A stretch of 64,000 nucleotides of DNA from Phoenix dactylifera (GCF_009389715.1 NC_052392.1:35323144-35387143), one strand, 5' to 3'; shown: positions 11,851 to 22,950, counted from the first letter of the stretch. The notes: a model not told the origin generated them from the sequence alone. A program made the numbers and translations.

Positions 11851-12689
11851 TGACCATGAATAGTCCAAATTAGAAAAATAATGATTGATGAAAAATCTGG
11901 ATAAAAATAGAAGATTAAAAGTAATGAAACCACTGCATGATAATATCTTACATGTTTTCTGTAATAGGTTATATGTTTGACGATATACATTTATGGATGC
12001 ATATTTATATATATTTTATTGAGCTATGTTGAATAATCGGTATAAGGCGTTATAATTTTGTTTGCATGTTGATGAGGTTTGTAGTTAATCCTTATTTTAA
12101 ATTTACTATATTTACATTGGTGTGAGTGTATGGGATTCTTACTGGGCTGTAAAGCTCACACCACCTCTTTTCTTCTTCTTTTAGGGCGCAAGATGCATAG
12201 TTTTGGATGGGTTGGGCATAAAGTCCGAGCATTAGAGTTTTAAGTTAGTTAGTTAGTTTATTTTTTAATACCGAGAAACATTTGAAGATTTTGTAACTGT
12301 ACCAGTTGGATTATTTGAATATGATGGATTTATGTTTTTGGATTATTCGGCTATTCATTATTGAGTTATTGGATATTTGCTCACTTTAGGCCTTGCATAA
12401 TCTCTAGGGCATCGCTTTAGGGCTCATGCAGCCGTGCTACATGCTCGAAGCTAGATGTTTGATTCGGGGCAGGACACAACAATATTAGATCCAATAGCTA
12501 ACTTTGAAGAAAATTACAAACCAACCATGATGCATAGCAGCAAATTATTTTTTATGAGGTCAACAATATAGCCAACCGCATTTATCTATACTACCTAACA
12601 ACCACAGTTAATCGCCTAGTTTATATTCTCCCTAGATAAACGAAAAATTCTCCGGTATCCATGTTTGGAGGGAATCCTTTCTCATCCAC

Positions 12690-14354
12690 TCACCCTTTCT
12701 GTAAAGGTTGAACATAGGACATTGCAGAAAATATTGCCTGCTCGACGGTCAGCAAGAGAAGAAAGGCCGCTGCCAACACTGAAATTGTAGCCCATGGGCT
12801 GCTACAATAGTCTCGCCTCAAAGCAGCAACCCTTTTGTGACATGTGACTTCATAAAAGCTGTTCACTTCCTCAATCTGATTTAAAAGGTAGTTCTTTTCC
12901 GGAAAATGGTGGATCTTACTGCGCAACTGATTGATGAGGTCTGCCACTGTTTGATCATTGCTTAGCCCATGTTCCAGTATGCCTCTCAAGTAGAGCAACT
13001 GCACGTCCTCAGCCTGGTCGATGATGCAATCCATAAAGAGTGCGTATATCGTAATGTACATCTCAGTGTCAAAATAGCACTGTTCGAAAGCTATGAGGTT
13101 TCGGAAGAGAGGACCGGTATAGTCATAGATTTGCAGTGGTGGTATCTCCATCCGCCCACTCCTAAGCATTAAAAACAACTTCCCGAGGCATAGCGGTGGT
13201 GGTATCTTCCTTTTCTGGAATTTTATGTTCAAGAAACTGTCTGCCTGTTCCTTCCTCTCGAACTTTATTCCAGCCCTGTCGAGCTCCGTCGCACTGGGAA
13301 ACCACTTGGGTGCAGTTGTCGGAGACCTTCGTGGAGGATCAACTTCTGCTTTCCTCCACTTCACGAGTTCAATACATCCTGGTATAGATTTCGAAGTCGG
13401 TGCAGATGTCGAAGCCCCTTGTGAAGGAGCAGCTTCCCCTGGTGCAGATGTAGACTCTACTGGCTTTTCTGAAGGGATCCGAGATGAATAAAATAGATGG
13501 AGCAGATGATGGTATTCACCGGGGGACTTCTTCTTGAATGATATGGATTCCTTGGGATGGATGCCCCCGAAAAGCCGAAGAGCAAGGTCAACAAGATTAA
13601 TCTGTCCATCCTCGCATACTTTGAGATGATCAAATAGCAATTGGATGATGAAGAAAGGAATTTGGTTCTCAAGCTTCAGCAAATCATAAACCACTACATC
13701 CATAGTGAACAGCCCTGCCACAGTTGGGCTGTCAAGCAGTTCATCCTTCTCATCGATATTTAAAACAACCTCCCCTTCCCTCGCCTCGCCTGCCAACTTT
13801 TCTATCTCCTTTGCAATCCCCTTCTCCTTTGTTCTCTCCTTCTTGATCAATGATTCCTTCCTGGGACACATTTTTAGCATGAGATAAATGATGAAGCACC
13901 CATCAAGCAACATGATCAATGCCATTTCTTGGGTACTCAGGCATAATGCCTCAGAGTAGCAGCTCCGGACATTGTTATCCTGTTTCTTCAACTCCAACAA
14001 GCACTGGTTCAACAATTGACTCGCATGCTCCGGACTTGGATGACGCGATAGAAGGTGCCGGACACACTGCCACTTGTGGCACTCCATGAAGGAACACCCT
14101 AGTTTGCCGTTGTGAAAAGGTCCGAGGGAAACAATCAGTGGTTCGTAGGCTTCACGATCCAACCGTCGGATGTGCTCGGGGACCCTGAAGATGGTGCATG
14201 ATCTCTTGGGATGGTGCATAGATTGTACTAAATTTACACGAGCCCTCACGTCATTGATCCACTCCCCGTCGATTTGGCAGCTACTGGTGGAAGCCATTTC
14301 TCTGCTTGCGTAAGACGCTATCGGTCTTGGTAGCTCAAGGGCTGCTTCGTCCAT
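12690..14354 (-). CDS. DUF247 (UPF0481) family protein, gene 1, intact
   Basis: Single-exon 554-codon frame. Family signatures in order: CTIFRVPEHIRRLDREAYEP followed by LGPFH (residues about 53-81); DMALIML-type block MALIMLLDGCFIIYL (144-158); DLLKLENQIPFFIIQLLFD (224-242); a block LDRAGIKFE (about 358-366) at the start of the C-terminal conserved half; and one hydrophobic segment near the C-terminus (SVLAAAFLLLLTVEQAIF, about 520-545). Together these predict a membrane-anchored protein with most of the chain on one side. Length is usual for the family. Residues about 296-350 (Ser/Ala/Pro/Thr-rich) differ strongly between the three paralogs. The molecular function of DUF247 proteins is largely unknown; members in grasses are tied to the S and Z self-incompatibility loci, but nothing here shows that role. 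The first ATG is kept because all paralogs share it, though a TATAAAT lies only 11 nt upstream and Met20 is an alternative. Confidence 0.93.
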   Translation of the reverse strand: MDEAALELPRPIASYASREMASTSSCQIDGEWINDVRARVNLVQSMHHPKRSCTIFRVPEHIRRLDREAYEPLIVSLGPFHNGKLGCSFMECHKWQCVRHLLSRHPSPEHASQLLNQCLLELKKQDNNVRSCYSEALCLSTQEMALIMLLDGCFIIYLMLKMCPRKESLIKKERTKEKGIAKEIEKLAGEAREGEVVLNIDEKDELLDSPTVAGLFTMDVVVYDLLKLENQIPFFIIQLLFDHLKVCEDGQINLVDLALRLFGGIHPKESISFKKKSPGEYHHLLHLFYSSRIPSEKPVESTSAPGEAAPSQGASTSAPTSKSIPGCIELVKWRKAEVDPPRRSPTTAPKWFPSATELDRAGIKFERKEQADSFLNIKFQKRKIPPPLCLGKLFLMLRSGRMEIPPLQIYDYTGPLFRNLIAFEQCYFDTEMYITIYALFMDCIIDQAEDVQLLYLRGILEHGLSNDQTVADLINQLRSKIHHFPEKNYLLNQIEEVNSFYEVTCHKRVAALRRDYCSSPWATISVLAAAFLLLLTVEQAIFSAMSYVQPLQKG

Positions 14355-15190
14355 GTTGCGACCGGATTTATAGAGTACGCGACCAAGTGAGTTACTATAA
14401 CTTCTAAGAGAAATTATCTAACAGTCATTTAGTTCAAAAATTAAAATAATTGGTTTTCCATGCGAAAATTCTTCAGTTGCTCCCAGCGAGCTACTTTTAT
14501 TATACGATATCTTGAACATGGTCCCAACAAAATTTGACAGAATGCCTTTTGTATTTAAATTATGCAAGTGACGGTATGCAAGTAATCTCTAGAATTTAAT
14601 TATTTCTCATGCAGAAATAAGCAAAAATTTCAGAATTAAGAGATCTAGCTAGACATCTGCTAGGAATAAAGATTTTTTGTGATTCGTTTAAAACCATATC
14701 ACATCCATGATCCAAGAACTCCAAAAGAAATTATTAGAAAGCAACCATTTAAAAACAAAAAAAGTTTATAGTATTTGACCACAATTTGAAAAAGATAAAT
14801 TACAGGTAAATCCTGAAACCTAGAAAGCAAAATGAAATAAGTAAGAAAAGAGAAATAAAATTTGAATTATCGCTTATGTAGAAAATAAAAGATAAACGGA
14901 ATGTAAAGAACTTATATTATGTCATCGAGTGGGCTAACTTCTAATTAGTAAAACATAATATTTAAAAAATTACGTTGAGAATATGATAATATGTATGATA
15001 ATCATAAAATTATGATTAGTTGAGGTTTTCTATTTTTTTAAATTTATGAAATCTTTATTTTATTGTAGAAACAAAAAGTCACCCCTTCTAGCTTCACATG
15101 CTAACAATTAAATATAAAAACAAAAGTTATGTGCCCCAAAAAAGCTGTGCCGCTTGTTATATAACAAATTTCAATCATTGTTATATATAT
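14355..15190 (-). promoter_or_regulatory. Conserved upstream block of DUF247 gene 1
   Basis: Reading away from the gene, this block matches 40073-40788, 48.43-49.2, 57026-57660 and 59.66-60.2 kb. It keeps TATAAAT (14366-14372), ATTATCTAACAG.CATTTAG, TTGCTCCCAGCGAGC-like and TTTTATTATACRATATCTTGAAC motifs. Conservation of five upstream blocks while two coding regions have vanished is visible directly. Which parts regulate transcription is inference. The CACTA target-site equivalent (CTTCTAGCTTCACATG) lies at 15085-15100. Confidence 0.55.
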
Positions 15191-15532
15191 ATATATAACC
15201 ATTTGGCGTTTCTCAAGGGAAAAGTACCCAGAATTTGTAGCCAACTATAATAATTATGCAGGCTGACAGAGAGGATGCCCAGGCATTTATATCAGGTATG
15301 ATACTTTTTGCAGAAAGAAAAACCAAAAGGTCATAGTGAATTTCACTAAAATATTCCATATAAATATTAATTTTGCGAAAAAAGTCATATAAATATTTTT
15401 TTATAAAATCATACATATTTAGATGTTAGATGTTGGTATACCGAGTCTGGATTGGGCGCCCATGATGGGCCGGGCCAACCCTCGTTTTTAAAATTTGAAG
15501 GAAAGAGGGAGGGTACCTCTTGACTCTTTTAA

Positions 15533-15565
<33 letters not shown>

Positions 15566-17180
15566 GAAAACTCTCTTCTTATGTACAGATTCAACAAGAG
15601 TCTCTCTCTCTCCGCGCGGGCGCTTGCGCCTTTTCTTCATTCCACGGTTCAAAATACAAAGAAAATGGTTTGTCAAGAGATTTTTCTGCACAAAATGATC
15701 CACCATCATTGTTTTGGTGAAGCATGGCATTTGATCCACACACGACCAGCTGGCCTGGTGATGATGAATTTACGCACATTAAATGATCCAGAGGATCCTG
15801 GATTATTTGTATTTTGGTCTCAATAAGATAAGTTTGTCTAACTTTATTCTTATCCAAATTTTTGTTCTACACTAGATAACTTTTTATGGATCGTGAGAGC
15901 AGGCAATAATCTAAAAAAATGTATGCTTTATATTCAAAATCTATATATGTATTGGACATTAAATAAATATATACAGAGCATCCACTAATGTGTATTGCTT
16001 ATTCCGTACCTAGATCCACAAATAAAAATATCAAGAAACCTTAAATGTATATATCTATGTATATCATGATACAAAGAAAGTAAATCTAATTTTTACTGAA
16101 AATCAACAATTAAGTAAGTTTTTTTGTACGATTCAGAAGATCGTAAATAAGAACTCAGCTGAAGTTGTAAGAAATAGAAAGAAAAGAATGTCGTAACACC
16201 AAACCTGAAATTATATATGAAACACACACTTTTGAGCGACCCTGGTGTATTCAATAGTCTAGCATCTCAAACGGACAAATTAATTGATGTGCTGGAAAGT
16301 TACCTTGCACAAAAGAACACTGAATTTGAGCACGCGCGCGCCCACGCTCGCACACAAAATGTACTGTTAGGTATTACAGCAAGGCTTGAACTCAACCGCG
16401 TACGGACGGTTGGCTCTCGGTGGAAGTTATCGTCCCTCCTATGAATTCTCTTTCCTCGCCCTGCCTCGTTACTTTTTGGTTTCTGATTCCGAAATCTATC
16501 CATAATATATAAGCACGGCTTCGCGCCCCTCCAGGGTTTTTTTGGCCAACCAGGCGGTGAAGCCGCTCCATGTTGATAGACAACTTGTGCGGTTTGGCAC
16601 TAGTCTCGATTTTTTTATCATTAGCAGGCTGTCTGCCCTGTGCATTCCGTCATTAGCAGGCTGTCTGCCATGTGCTACGAGCATCTCGTGATGCTTACAG
16701 TCTGTTTAGTCGTACGGAAAAAATTTTCCTTCGGCCTTTTCATTATTTTGAATAATGTAAAATATTTGCAAATAGATATATTTATGTAGCAATGACTCGA
16801 CGTTGTAGTTGTTCAAAACCGATAATCCCTGCAGCCACAAAAGGAGTAATTCGGATTCAAATTGGGTCTTTGGACAAATGGTTCAAAATTGATTCAAAAA
16901 ATAATGGATTAGATTGAATTGGCTCGAGATTCAGTAAATTTAGACCCAAACTAAAAAATAGAACGGGTCCAATTTGAGCCTCAACTCGGCCCCACGGTCC
17001 TTGATAATAGGTTGGATCGGGTCTAAAGAGTCGGGTTGGGTTGGGTCACGGGTCAACCCAACCCATTTGCAGCCTTACAGCTATGAGGATCTCACGTGTT
17101 TCCTACATAAGTGAGACTCGAGGACGACAAGCTGTTTTCTATCTGGATTATATATGGAGTGCGCAAAAGATGATTCTTGA
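15191..17180. repeat. Duplicated decayed block, copy 1 (partner about 61.47-63.54 kb)
   Basis: No gene is visible. Landmarks shared with 61.47-63.54 kb include CCCAGAATTTGTAGCCA, AATGCCCAGGCATTTATATCAGG, GCTATACCGAGTCTGGATTGGGCGCCC-like, CAAGAGATTTTTCTGCACAAAA, TTTGAGCGACCCTGG, GAGCACGCGCGCGCCCACGC and CGCGTACGGACGGTTGGCTCTCGG. A poly-A of about 25 bp lies at 15541-15565. The stretch 16.8-17.08 kb is rich in GGGTYGGRTYGGG-type words of the kind found in small plant hAT-like elements, but I could not fix its ends. Confidence 0.65.
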
Positions 17181-17262
17181 AAGAATGTTAGAAGGCGACT
17201 CGGCTACAGTGGTTGGCTAGATTTGGAGTCGAGTTAAGAAGGTTCACATCTAAAGTCCCTAT
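17180..17262 (+). pseudogene. LINE RNase H remnant
   Basis: The DNA reads TTAGAAGGCGACTCGGCTAC, which gives LEGDSATV, then an isoleucine-tryptophan step broken by a stop. This is the LEGDSATVISWIQ motif of the RNase H-like domain in the LINE at 35.8 kb. Only about 80 bp remain. Confidence 0.6.
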
Positions 17263-17966
17263 GTGGTCTTGTCCATTTCAAGGACATGGTGACCATAATC
17301 GGCTAATCGGTCATTATCCAATTAGGTAAGAAATGCTATTCAAGTAAAAGCACTATCGAACCGTGGCATCGGTGTTAGAATAAGTATCAGGGCCTACAAA
17401 TCAGGGCTAAACAAGTTGCCAATAGTGGGATAGGGCCTACAAATTGAGATCCCCTGTCTTCCACAATATTCAGAAGGGCGTAGCTTCCCAAGATCAGTTC
17501 GCTTATTGATAATATCTTCAACTACTTATGATCTAAATTGGCTCTAATTGTCATTGGGACCCATCATTGTCACACTAAACTCATGTCTAGCTAATTCCAC
17601 TCCATGCTCCTATAGTTCATAGCTGCAATTAGTTATAACTTAATCAAATTGGTCACAAAGTGCCAGCCATGTAGAGGTGCAAATGGGTCGGATCGGACTA
17701 AGTAATGAGTGACCCCAACCCAATCTAATTCCTTATTCAAATTCTAATTTTAGACTCAGATCCAACTCAATAGAAAATTGGATTTGGTTGGATTAGGTCC
17801 ACGGCTATAATTTTTGATCTAATGGATCATTTAGATTGGTCGGACCTATATATAATTTGGATTCAACCTAAAAAATTAGGGTTCGGCCCAGAACTAGGTC
17901 GGGTCATACTCCATCTAAAAATCATTGTTATGCTAAAAAAAAAACTGATACCTCGGGCTCCGCGGC
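17262..17966. other. Decayed sequence, with a stretch related to the hAT flank at 24.3 kb
   Basis: 17320-17668 resembles 24330-24685 (TTAGGTAAGAAATGCTAT, GATCTAAATYGGCTC, CAAATTGGTCACAAAGTGCCAGCCAT). The two copies part exactly at CCAGCCAT. Here the sequence continues with GTAGAGGTGCAAATGGGTCGGATCGG, and there with the hAT element. No gene is visible. Confidence 0.55.
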
Positions 17967-18330
17967 AGGGCTCCGTGGTAGCAACAAACAATGCCTCGTG
18001 CCTCGAAAGGGTCAAGGTCTCCCTAAAAGAACCCACGCCATCTTATATAAGAGACAAACAAAGGAGACCGCACATCGCGAAAGGCAAGTTGGTGGTGTCA
18101 GCCCCCACGCGGTGGCAACAAAGAAAGCCTCGGGCCTTCTTAAAATAACCCAGAGACAAGCAAAGGAGACTGCGTCCCTTGCGGTGACATCGCGAAACGT
18201 GCGGCACATTGGTGTTGTCAGCCCCCGCCAACCTTTCACTCCCTTCTGTTGCGAGCCCCATCTGGACATCCGTGCATCTCTTCGTGGATGGTTGCCGCAA
18301 TGCCATGTGCATTCCTCGGGGTAAAGGTAG
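17967..18330. repeat. GC-richer insert with degenerate tandem units of about 135 bp
   Basis: Two to two-and-a-half imperfect units: GGTAGCAACAAACAATGCCTC at 17977 and GGTGGCAACAAAGAAAGCCTC at 18110, each followed later by AGACAARCAAAGGAGAC and GTTGTCAGCCCCC-like words. It interrupts the block whose other copy, at 62.8 kb, lacks it. Possibly part of a small LTR-type element. The two 108-codon frames across it have no recognisable motif. Confidence 0.5.
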
Positions 18331-19060
18331 AGTAGATCAAAGAATTGATGTTTGAAGTAAGAATAAACAATTCCTTGATCTGAAGTTACACCACACAGCC
18401 CAGACTTCAAATTACAGTTTATCAAGATTTTCATCTATAAAAGAATTAAAAATTATGAAGTAACAACTGGCAGTCCTAGCTTTAAATTAATATAAACCAA
18501 GTTGATTTCTTAACATCAATTAGAACTTCACCAGGAAGAATTTATGCTGCAACTTGAGATAGAAATGAAGTATTAATACTTCAAAACTGTGCCGTCTTTG
18601 CGGTCATTAACCATTAGATCTAAAACATGTCTATTGTTCTTCATTGAAAAATGGAAAGTATATTTCAGAATATTTCACTAGAAATTAGCGCAGAGACAAA
18701 ATCATCAAAATACTATCAACTTCTTGTCCCAGTATACAGACTCTCACAAAGAATTCTTGAAAACAAATTCAAAATATACAGCCTCGGCCCTGATGCAGTC
18801 GTTGGTTGCTGTCAGGCTACGTGCTTCTCGCGAAATTTACAGACTGTTTAATCGTACGGGAAGGACTCTCCTTTAGCCTTTCCATTATTTTGAATAATGT
18901 AAATTATTTGCAAATCGATATATTTATGTAGCAATGATTGTATCCTATAGTCTGCAGGCCTAAAATGGATAATTCGGATTCGGATCAGGTCACTGGATAA
19001 ATGACCTAAAAACAACAAGCCAAGTCGGCCAGGTTCGAGTTTCAGTAAATCCAGACCCGA
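18331..19060. other. Decayed intergenic DNA
   Basis: The part from about 18783 repeats words also seen at 16.70 and 63.06 kb (CCATTATTTTGAATAATGTAAA, GATATATTTATGTAGCAATGA). No gene is visible. Confidence 0.5.
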
Positions 19061-19402
19061 ATCAGAAAATAGAACAAGTATTGGAAGGCGAGTCGAAAGA
19101 GTGTTGGAAGGTGACTCGGCCACTGTGATTAGCTGGATTCAGATTCGAGTTATGGATGTTCGCATCCATCCCTTGCTGCGGGACGTCTGGAGCTTGGTAA
19201 GAGGGTGCGTCTCCTTCGGGGCAAGGCATATCTATTATGAGGCGAACAGGATGACATCCTTTGTGGTTGATCACTCTGGTGGGTCCTTTGGACCTATGAG
19301 GCACAATTGCCTAAAACTTTACAAGATCTGTTGTTTTCTAATTTTGTTGGATGTATTAATATCAAATTAATGTAAATGTTTCGTTATAGCCAAAAAAAAA
19401 AG
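19060..19402 (+). pseudogene. 5'-truncated LINE 3' end (RNase H-like domain) with poly-A
   Basis: The frame reads VLEGDSATVISWIQIRVMDV, then HPLLRDVW, a phenylalanine-glycine-alanine-arginine-histidine block and YYEAN. This matches the last third of the RNase H-like domain of the LINE at 35.8-36.1 kb (LEGDSATVISWIQ, HPLVQDIG, HVFREANGAADW). It ends in a hydrophobic tail with stop near 19370 and an A-run at 19391-19400. The catalytic first half of the domain is absent. Confidence 0.75.
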
Positions 19403-19526
19403 TTATTCCTTTAGGCTCCATATTGATCGATAACTTATGCAGGTTGGCAATGGTCATCATATTTCTATCATTAGCAGACTCTCTGCTATCTTATCAAGTT
19501 AACAAAAATTCTAAATCTTAGGTACA

Positions 19527-20300
19527 TGCATTGGTTGGCACCTCACGTTAGGAGCTTATTGCCTTTCAGCAGATCAAAGCATCAAATATTATTTTTTTTG
19601 AAAAAAAATAAATTGTATGGCGGATTTTGGTGAGTCAAGACAATTAGGATTAGGTTCTCCTTCTATTACGAAGAATCTCAAACAAGCTCAGCAACAACAT
19701 GAGACAAAAATTTCAATTATTGTTTTTTGGGCATGAGGATATCAAATCTAGTCTAACCTTCCTCTGGTTTTTTCACTCGTAGTGTGTGCATTGGTTGGCA
19801 CCTCACGTTAGGAGCTTATTGCCTTTCAGCAGATCAAAGCATCAAATATTATTTTTTTTGAAAAAAAATAAATTGTATGGCGGATTTTGGTGAGTCAAGA
19901 CAATTAGGATTAGGTTCTCCTTCTATTACGAAGAATCTCAAACAAGCTCAGCAACAACATAAGACAAAAATCTCAATTATTGTTTTTTGGGCATGAGGAT
20001 ATCAAATCTAGTCTAACCTTCCTCTTGTTTTTTCGCTCGTAGTGTGTGCATTGGTTGGCACCTCACGTTAGGAGCTTATTGCCTTTCAGCAGATCAAAGC
20101 ATCAAATATTATTTTTTAAAAAAAAATAAATTGTATGGCAGATTTTGGTGAGTCGACAATTAGGATTAGGTTCTCCTACTATTACGAAGAATCTCAAACA
20201 AGCTCAGCAACGACATGAGACAAAAATCTCAATTATTGTTTTTTGGGCATGAGGATATCAAATCTAGTCTAACCTTCCTCTTGTTTTTTCACTTATAGCG
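19527..20300. repeat. Three tandem copies of a 260-bp unit
   Basis: GCATTGGTTGGCACCTCACG begins at 19528, 19788 and 20048. Copies 1 and 2 are almost identical; copy 3 has lost a few bases in the A-run and at GAGTCGACAATTAGG. The unit contains ATCTCAAACAAGCTCAGCAAC, shared with 2172 and 48.09 kb. Confidence 0.92.
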
Positions 20301-21565
20301 TGTTTGGTTTCTAACATAAAGATTATAAGTGACATGATCTGGACTTCACTTCTTTCGAGACTTAACCAAATGCTAGATGATTGCATATGTAAGAAGAGTG
20401 GAGTGCCACAAAATTTATGTTTTAAAAATATTTAAAGTTTATCTATCTTTGGAATTAATTCTCATTTTATGTTTAATTTCTGATGATTAAAAATTTTATT
20501 TCCATCACTATCTTTTAATGACCTTTTCTTCTTTGCTGATCAGAGATTTTGATGACCATTTTATATTTAGTCCCATGCCATGTATACTTATGCATTATTT
20601 TATATATATATATATATATAAACATCACTAACTATTAAACGGATGATTTGTCGGTAAGACTACATATAAAATGCTATATTACGTAAAAGCTGAATGCAGA
20701 ATAATAGTCAAACAAAGAACATGATGTTTAAGCTTCATTCGAAGGCTATATAGTCTGTGCATATCTTTGAATGGACATCCATTAAAATGCAAGGGATAAA
20801 AAAAAATTAAGTTGCATCACCAAATTAAATTTGGTATTTAACATTTTCTCTGTAGCTATTTAGCCAAATTGGGGCATCCATAAGTAATTTGTGTTGCAAA
20901 GTTTATCGTGAATCACGTTGCATGGGCCAATCTAACATCCATATTTGACCTTCTCCTTTTCAATAAAATTGTGACCACAATCACCTCATTAGTCATCATC
21001 CAATAAGACATAATGAGATGGGGCCTACAAATTGAGATCCCCTGCCTTCCACACCATTCAGAAGGGCATAGGTGACTAAGTTCCCAAGATCAGTTCGCTC
21101 ATTGATAATATCTTCAACCAGTTGTGATCTAAATCAGCTCTAATTATCACTAGGATTTCACCATCGTCATGCTGAATTTATGTCGAGCTAATTCCACTAC
21201 ATACTTAAAAAGTATGAATGTTAAAATTGCAAAACATCGTGACCCCCACACAATATTCCATAAACTATTTTAACATAATGATTTTACAAATTAATAACTG
21301 CTCAACTGATGTATCATATATGATCTACCAATAAAGTCAGCCCTAAGGTTGATACATGATATTCATAGCTTTTAAAATGTACAAATTAACTAGTAGCCCT
21401 TGCTGACACAGTAAGATATTTAGACAATAAAATGCTGATTTTTGTCCAGCAGTTACGAGGGTTCTACATATGCATCCAGGGATTCTTACAACTAAAATAT
21501 GTTAACATATAGAAATTTGTTTCATTTTTTAGAGATTTTCAATTGACTTGTTGAAATATGAACCC

Positions 21566-21639
<74 letters not shown>

Positions 21640-22540
21640 CGCGCGCGCGCAATTTTTTCTAGTCTATAGAATAATAATATTTCAAGCTTGGACTGGCCCG
21701 GCCCGCTGGGCTTAAAATCTAAGCCCATGACTATTTGACTGGTTTTGAAACCATCCAGCCCCGTGAACAGATTTTCTTGATACAATGTTTTGTATAGTTT
21801 GTAATTTGGATGCGCTCAAATCTATAGAATAATTATTGATTTATGTTTTCTTTACATCTATTATAATATATGGAAAAAACTTCACAAGATATCTTTCTTT
21901 TTTCTTTTTTTTAGCATAAACCAAGACAACACAACATGTTCTTCTCACTAGAGACTTTAAGATGATGGTGAGAAAGTAGAGTCATAGACCATACACAACA
22001 TCTGTTCTGCATTGTAGTTGCATTGGGAAGTCAGTTTGCAAGTCTTTTTGGATACCTTTGAATGTGATGCATTAATACTGCCCATAAGATTCTGTATGTA
22101 GTTTTGTTCTGGTTTAGAAAGCCAGTCAAGACTAGGGTGTAGTTGAGGTCTCCCTTGAAGCGAAAACTCGTATTCCCCCTTCATGTTATTCCATAAGGCA
22201 TTCCCACCTCAAGTGGGATATAACGAATTAAAAAAAAAATAACGCCATTTTTTCCCCAAAAAGTTAATACCGTTGTTCTATAAAAGAATTCATCTCTCTT
22301 CGCATGAATCTATTATTGGAACATCTCCTGCTAGATCTATGCCAATGGATGAACAACCAAGTTCTAAGTGTTTGGAGATCTATGCAGTGGGTGATCCAAT
22401 GGTGGTTTTGCATGAAAGATACAACCCCATCGCACCATTGATCTAATAGCTAGTACTATCAATAGCATTCACACAAATGAAAAATTATAAGATGGACCCA
22501 GGGTAAAATCATCTTAGGTCCACGATGGCCATTAAAATCC
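20300..22540. repeat. Duplicated non-coding block, copy 2
   Basis: Counterpart of 2.3-7.4 kb in the same order, with only one of the 473-bp units (20756-21215). No gene is seen. The short frames here are shadows; one is an isoleucine-tyrosine translation of the TA tract. Confidence 0.75.
21569..21650. repeat. (TA)n(TG)n(CG)n compound microsatellite
   Basis: About 60 bp of AT, then GTGTGT, then about 16 bp of GC dinucleotides. The paralogous tract at 5068-5118 has only the AT part. Confidence 0.95.
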
Positions 22541-22692
22541 TATTCAGGCATTACGTGCTCAAGCCTAAAATCCTCCAATAAACTAGAGGGTGCAAACCAA
22601 ATTGTACCACCTGCCCTTCACAAAGATCAAGACAACAATTTTCCGACACCATTCGAAACAGGAAAAATATACATCCTTACGCGGGACATCAT

Positions 22693-22950
22693 CACTATAA
22701 CAAATATGGTTTTTGCCGACTCTATATTGCCGACGCTAGACAAAAGCGTCGGCGATTTTTTTTCTTGCGACAGTAACCGCCGACGCTTCTTAGAAGCATC
22801 GGTAAAAAACGTTCCGCCGACGCTTTTTTTTAGCGTCGGCGTATAGGGTCCATTACCGACGCTTATAAGTGTCGGAATATTTATTTCCGACGCTTATAAG
22901 CGTTGGCATAACGGAGAAATACGACGACACTTATAAGCGTCGTCGGACTT
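22693..22950 (+). mobile_element. Terminal and subterminal region of a CACTA-type element
   Basis: CACTATAACAAATATGG at 22693 is followed by many direct and inverted copies of a CCGACGCTTATAAGCGTCGG-like word (for example 22732-22755, 22856-22884 and 22891-22912). Such subterminal arrays are typical of CACTA/EnSpm termini. I did not find a matching right end (CATATTTGTTATAGTG) downstream, so the element is one-ended or its other end is unrecognisable. It lies just beyond the end of the duplicated block. Confidence 0.65.

Larger units (their letters stand above)
10280..12476 (+). mobile_element. Long LTR-like repeat of unit C, downstream of DUF247 gene 1
   Basis: The right part (about 11195-12476) aligns segment by segment with 37.03-38.27 and 54.0-55.27 kb. 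Shared marks are CTTTATAAATAATATATAT, a TTTTAGGGTTT motif, the GCCACTGCGGGCCGAAG minisatellite, GTGTGAGTGT.TGGGATTCTTA, GGTTGGGCATARAGTCCGAG and the terminal CTCTAGGGCATCGCTYTAGGGCTCATG, closing at GGACA 12476. The left part (10.28-10.9 kb) is GC-rich like the leader of the unit B copy but strongly diverged; the left border is approximate. No gag or pol is present, so it is a solo LTR or a truncated element. It lies at the same distance from DUF247 in all three units, so it was there before the duplications. Confidence 0.6.

Noticed and set aside
17822-18434. Overlapping frames of 89-140 codons on both strands around 18 kb
   Set aside because: They fall in the degenerate 135-bp tandem repeats. 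No motif is present, and the frames conflict with each other.
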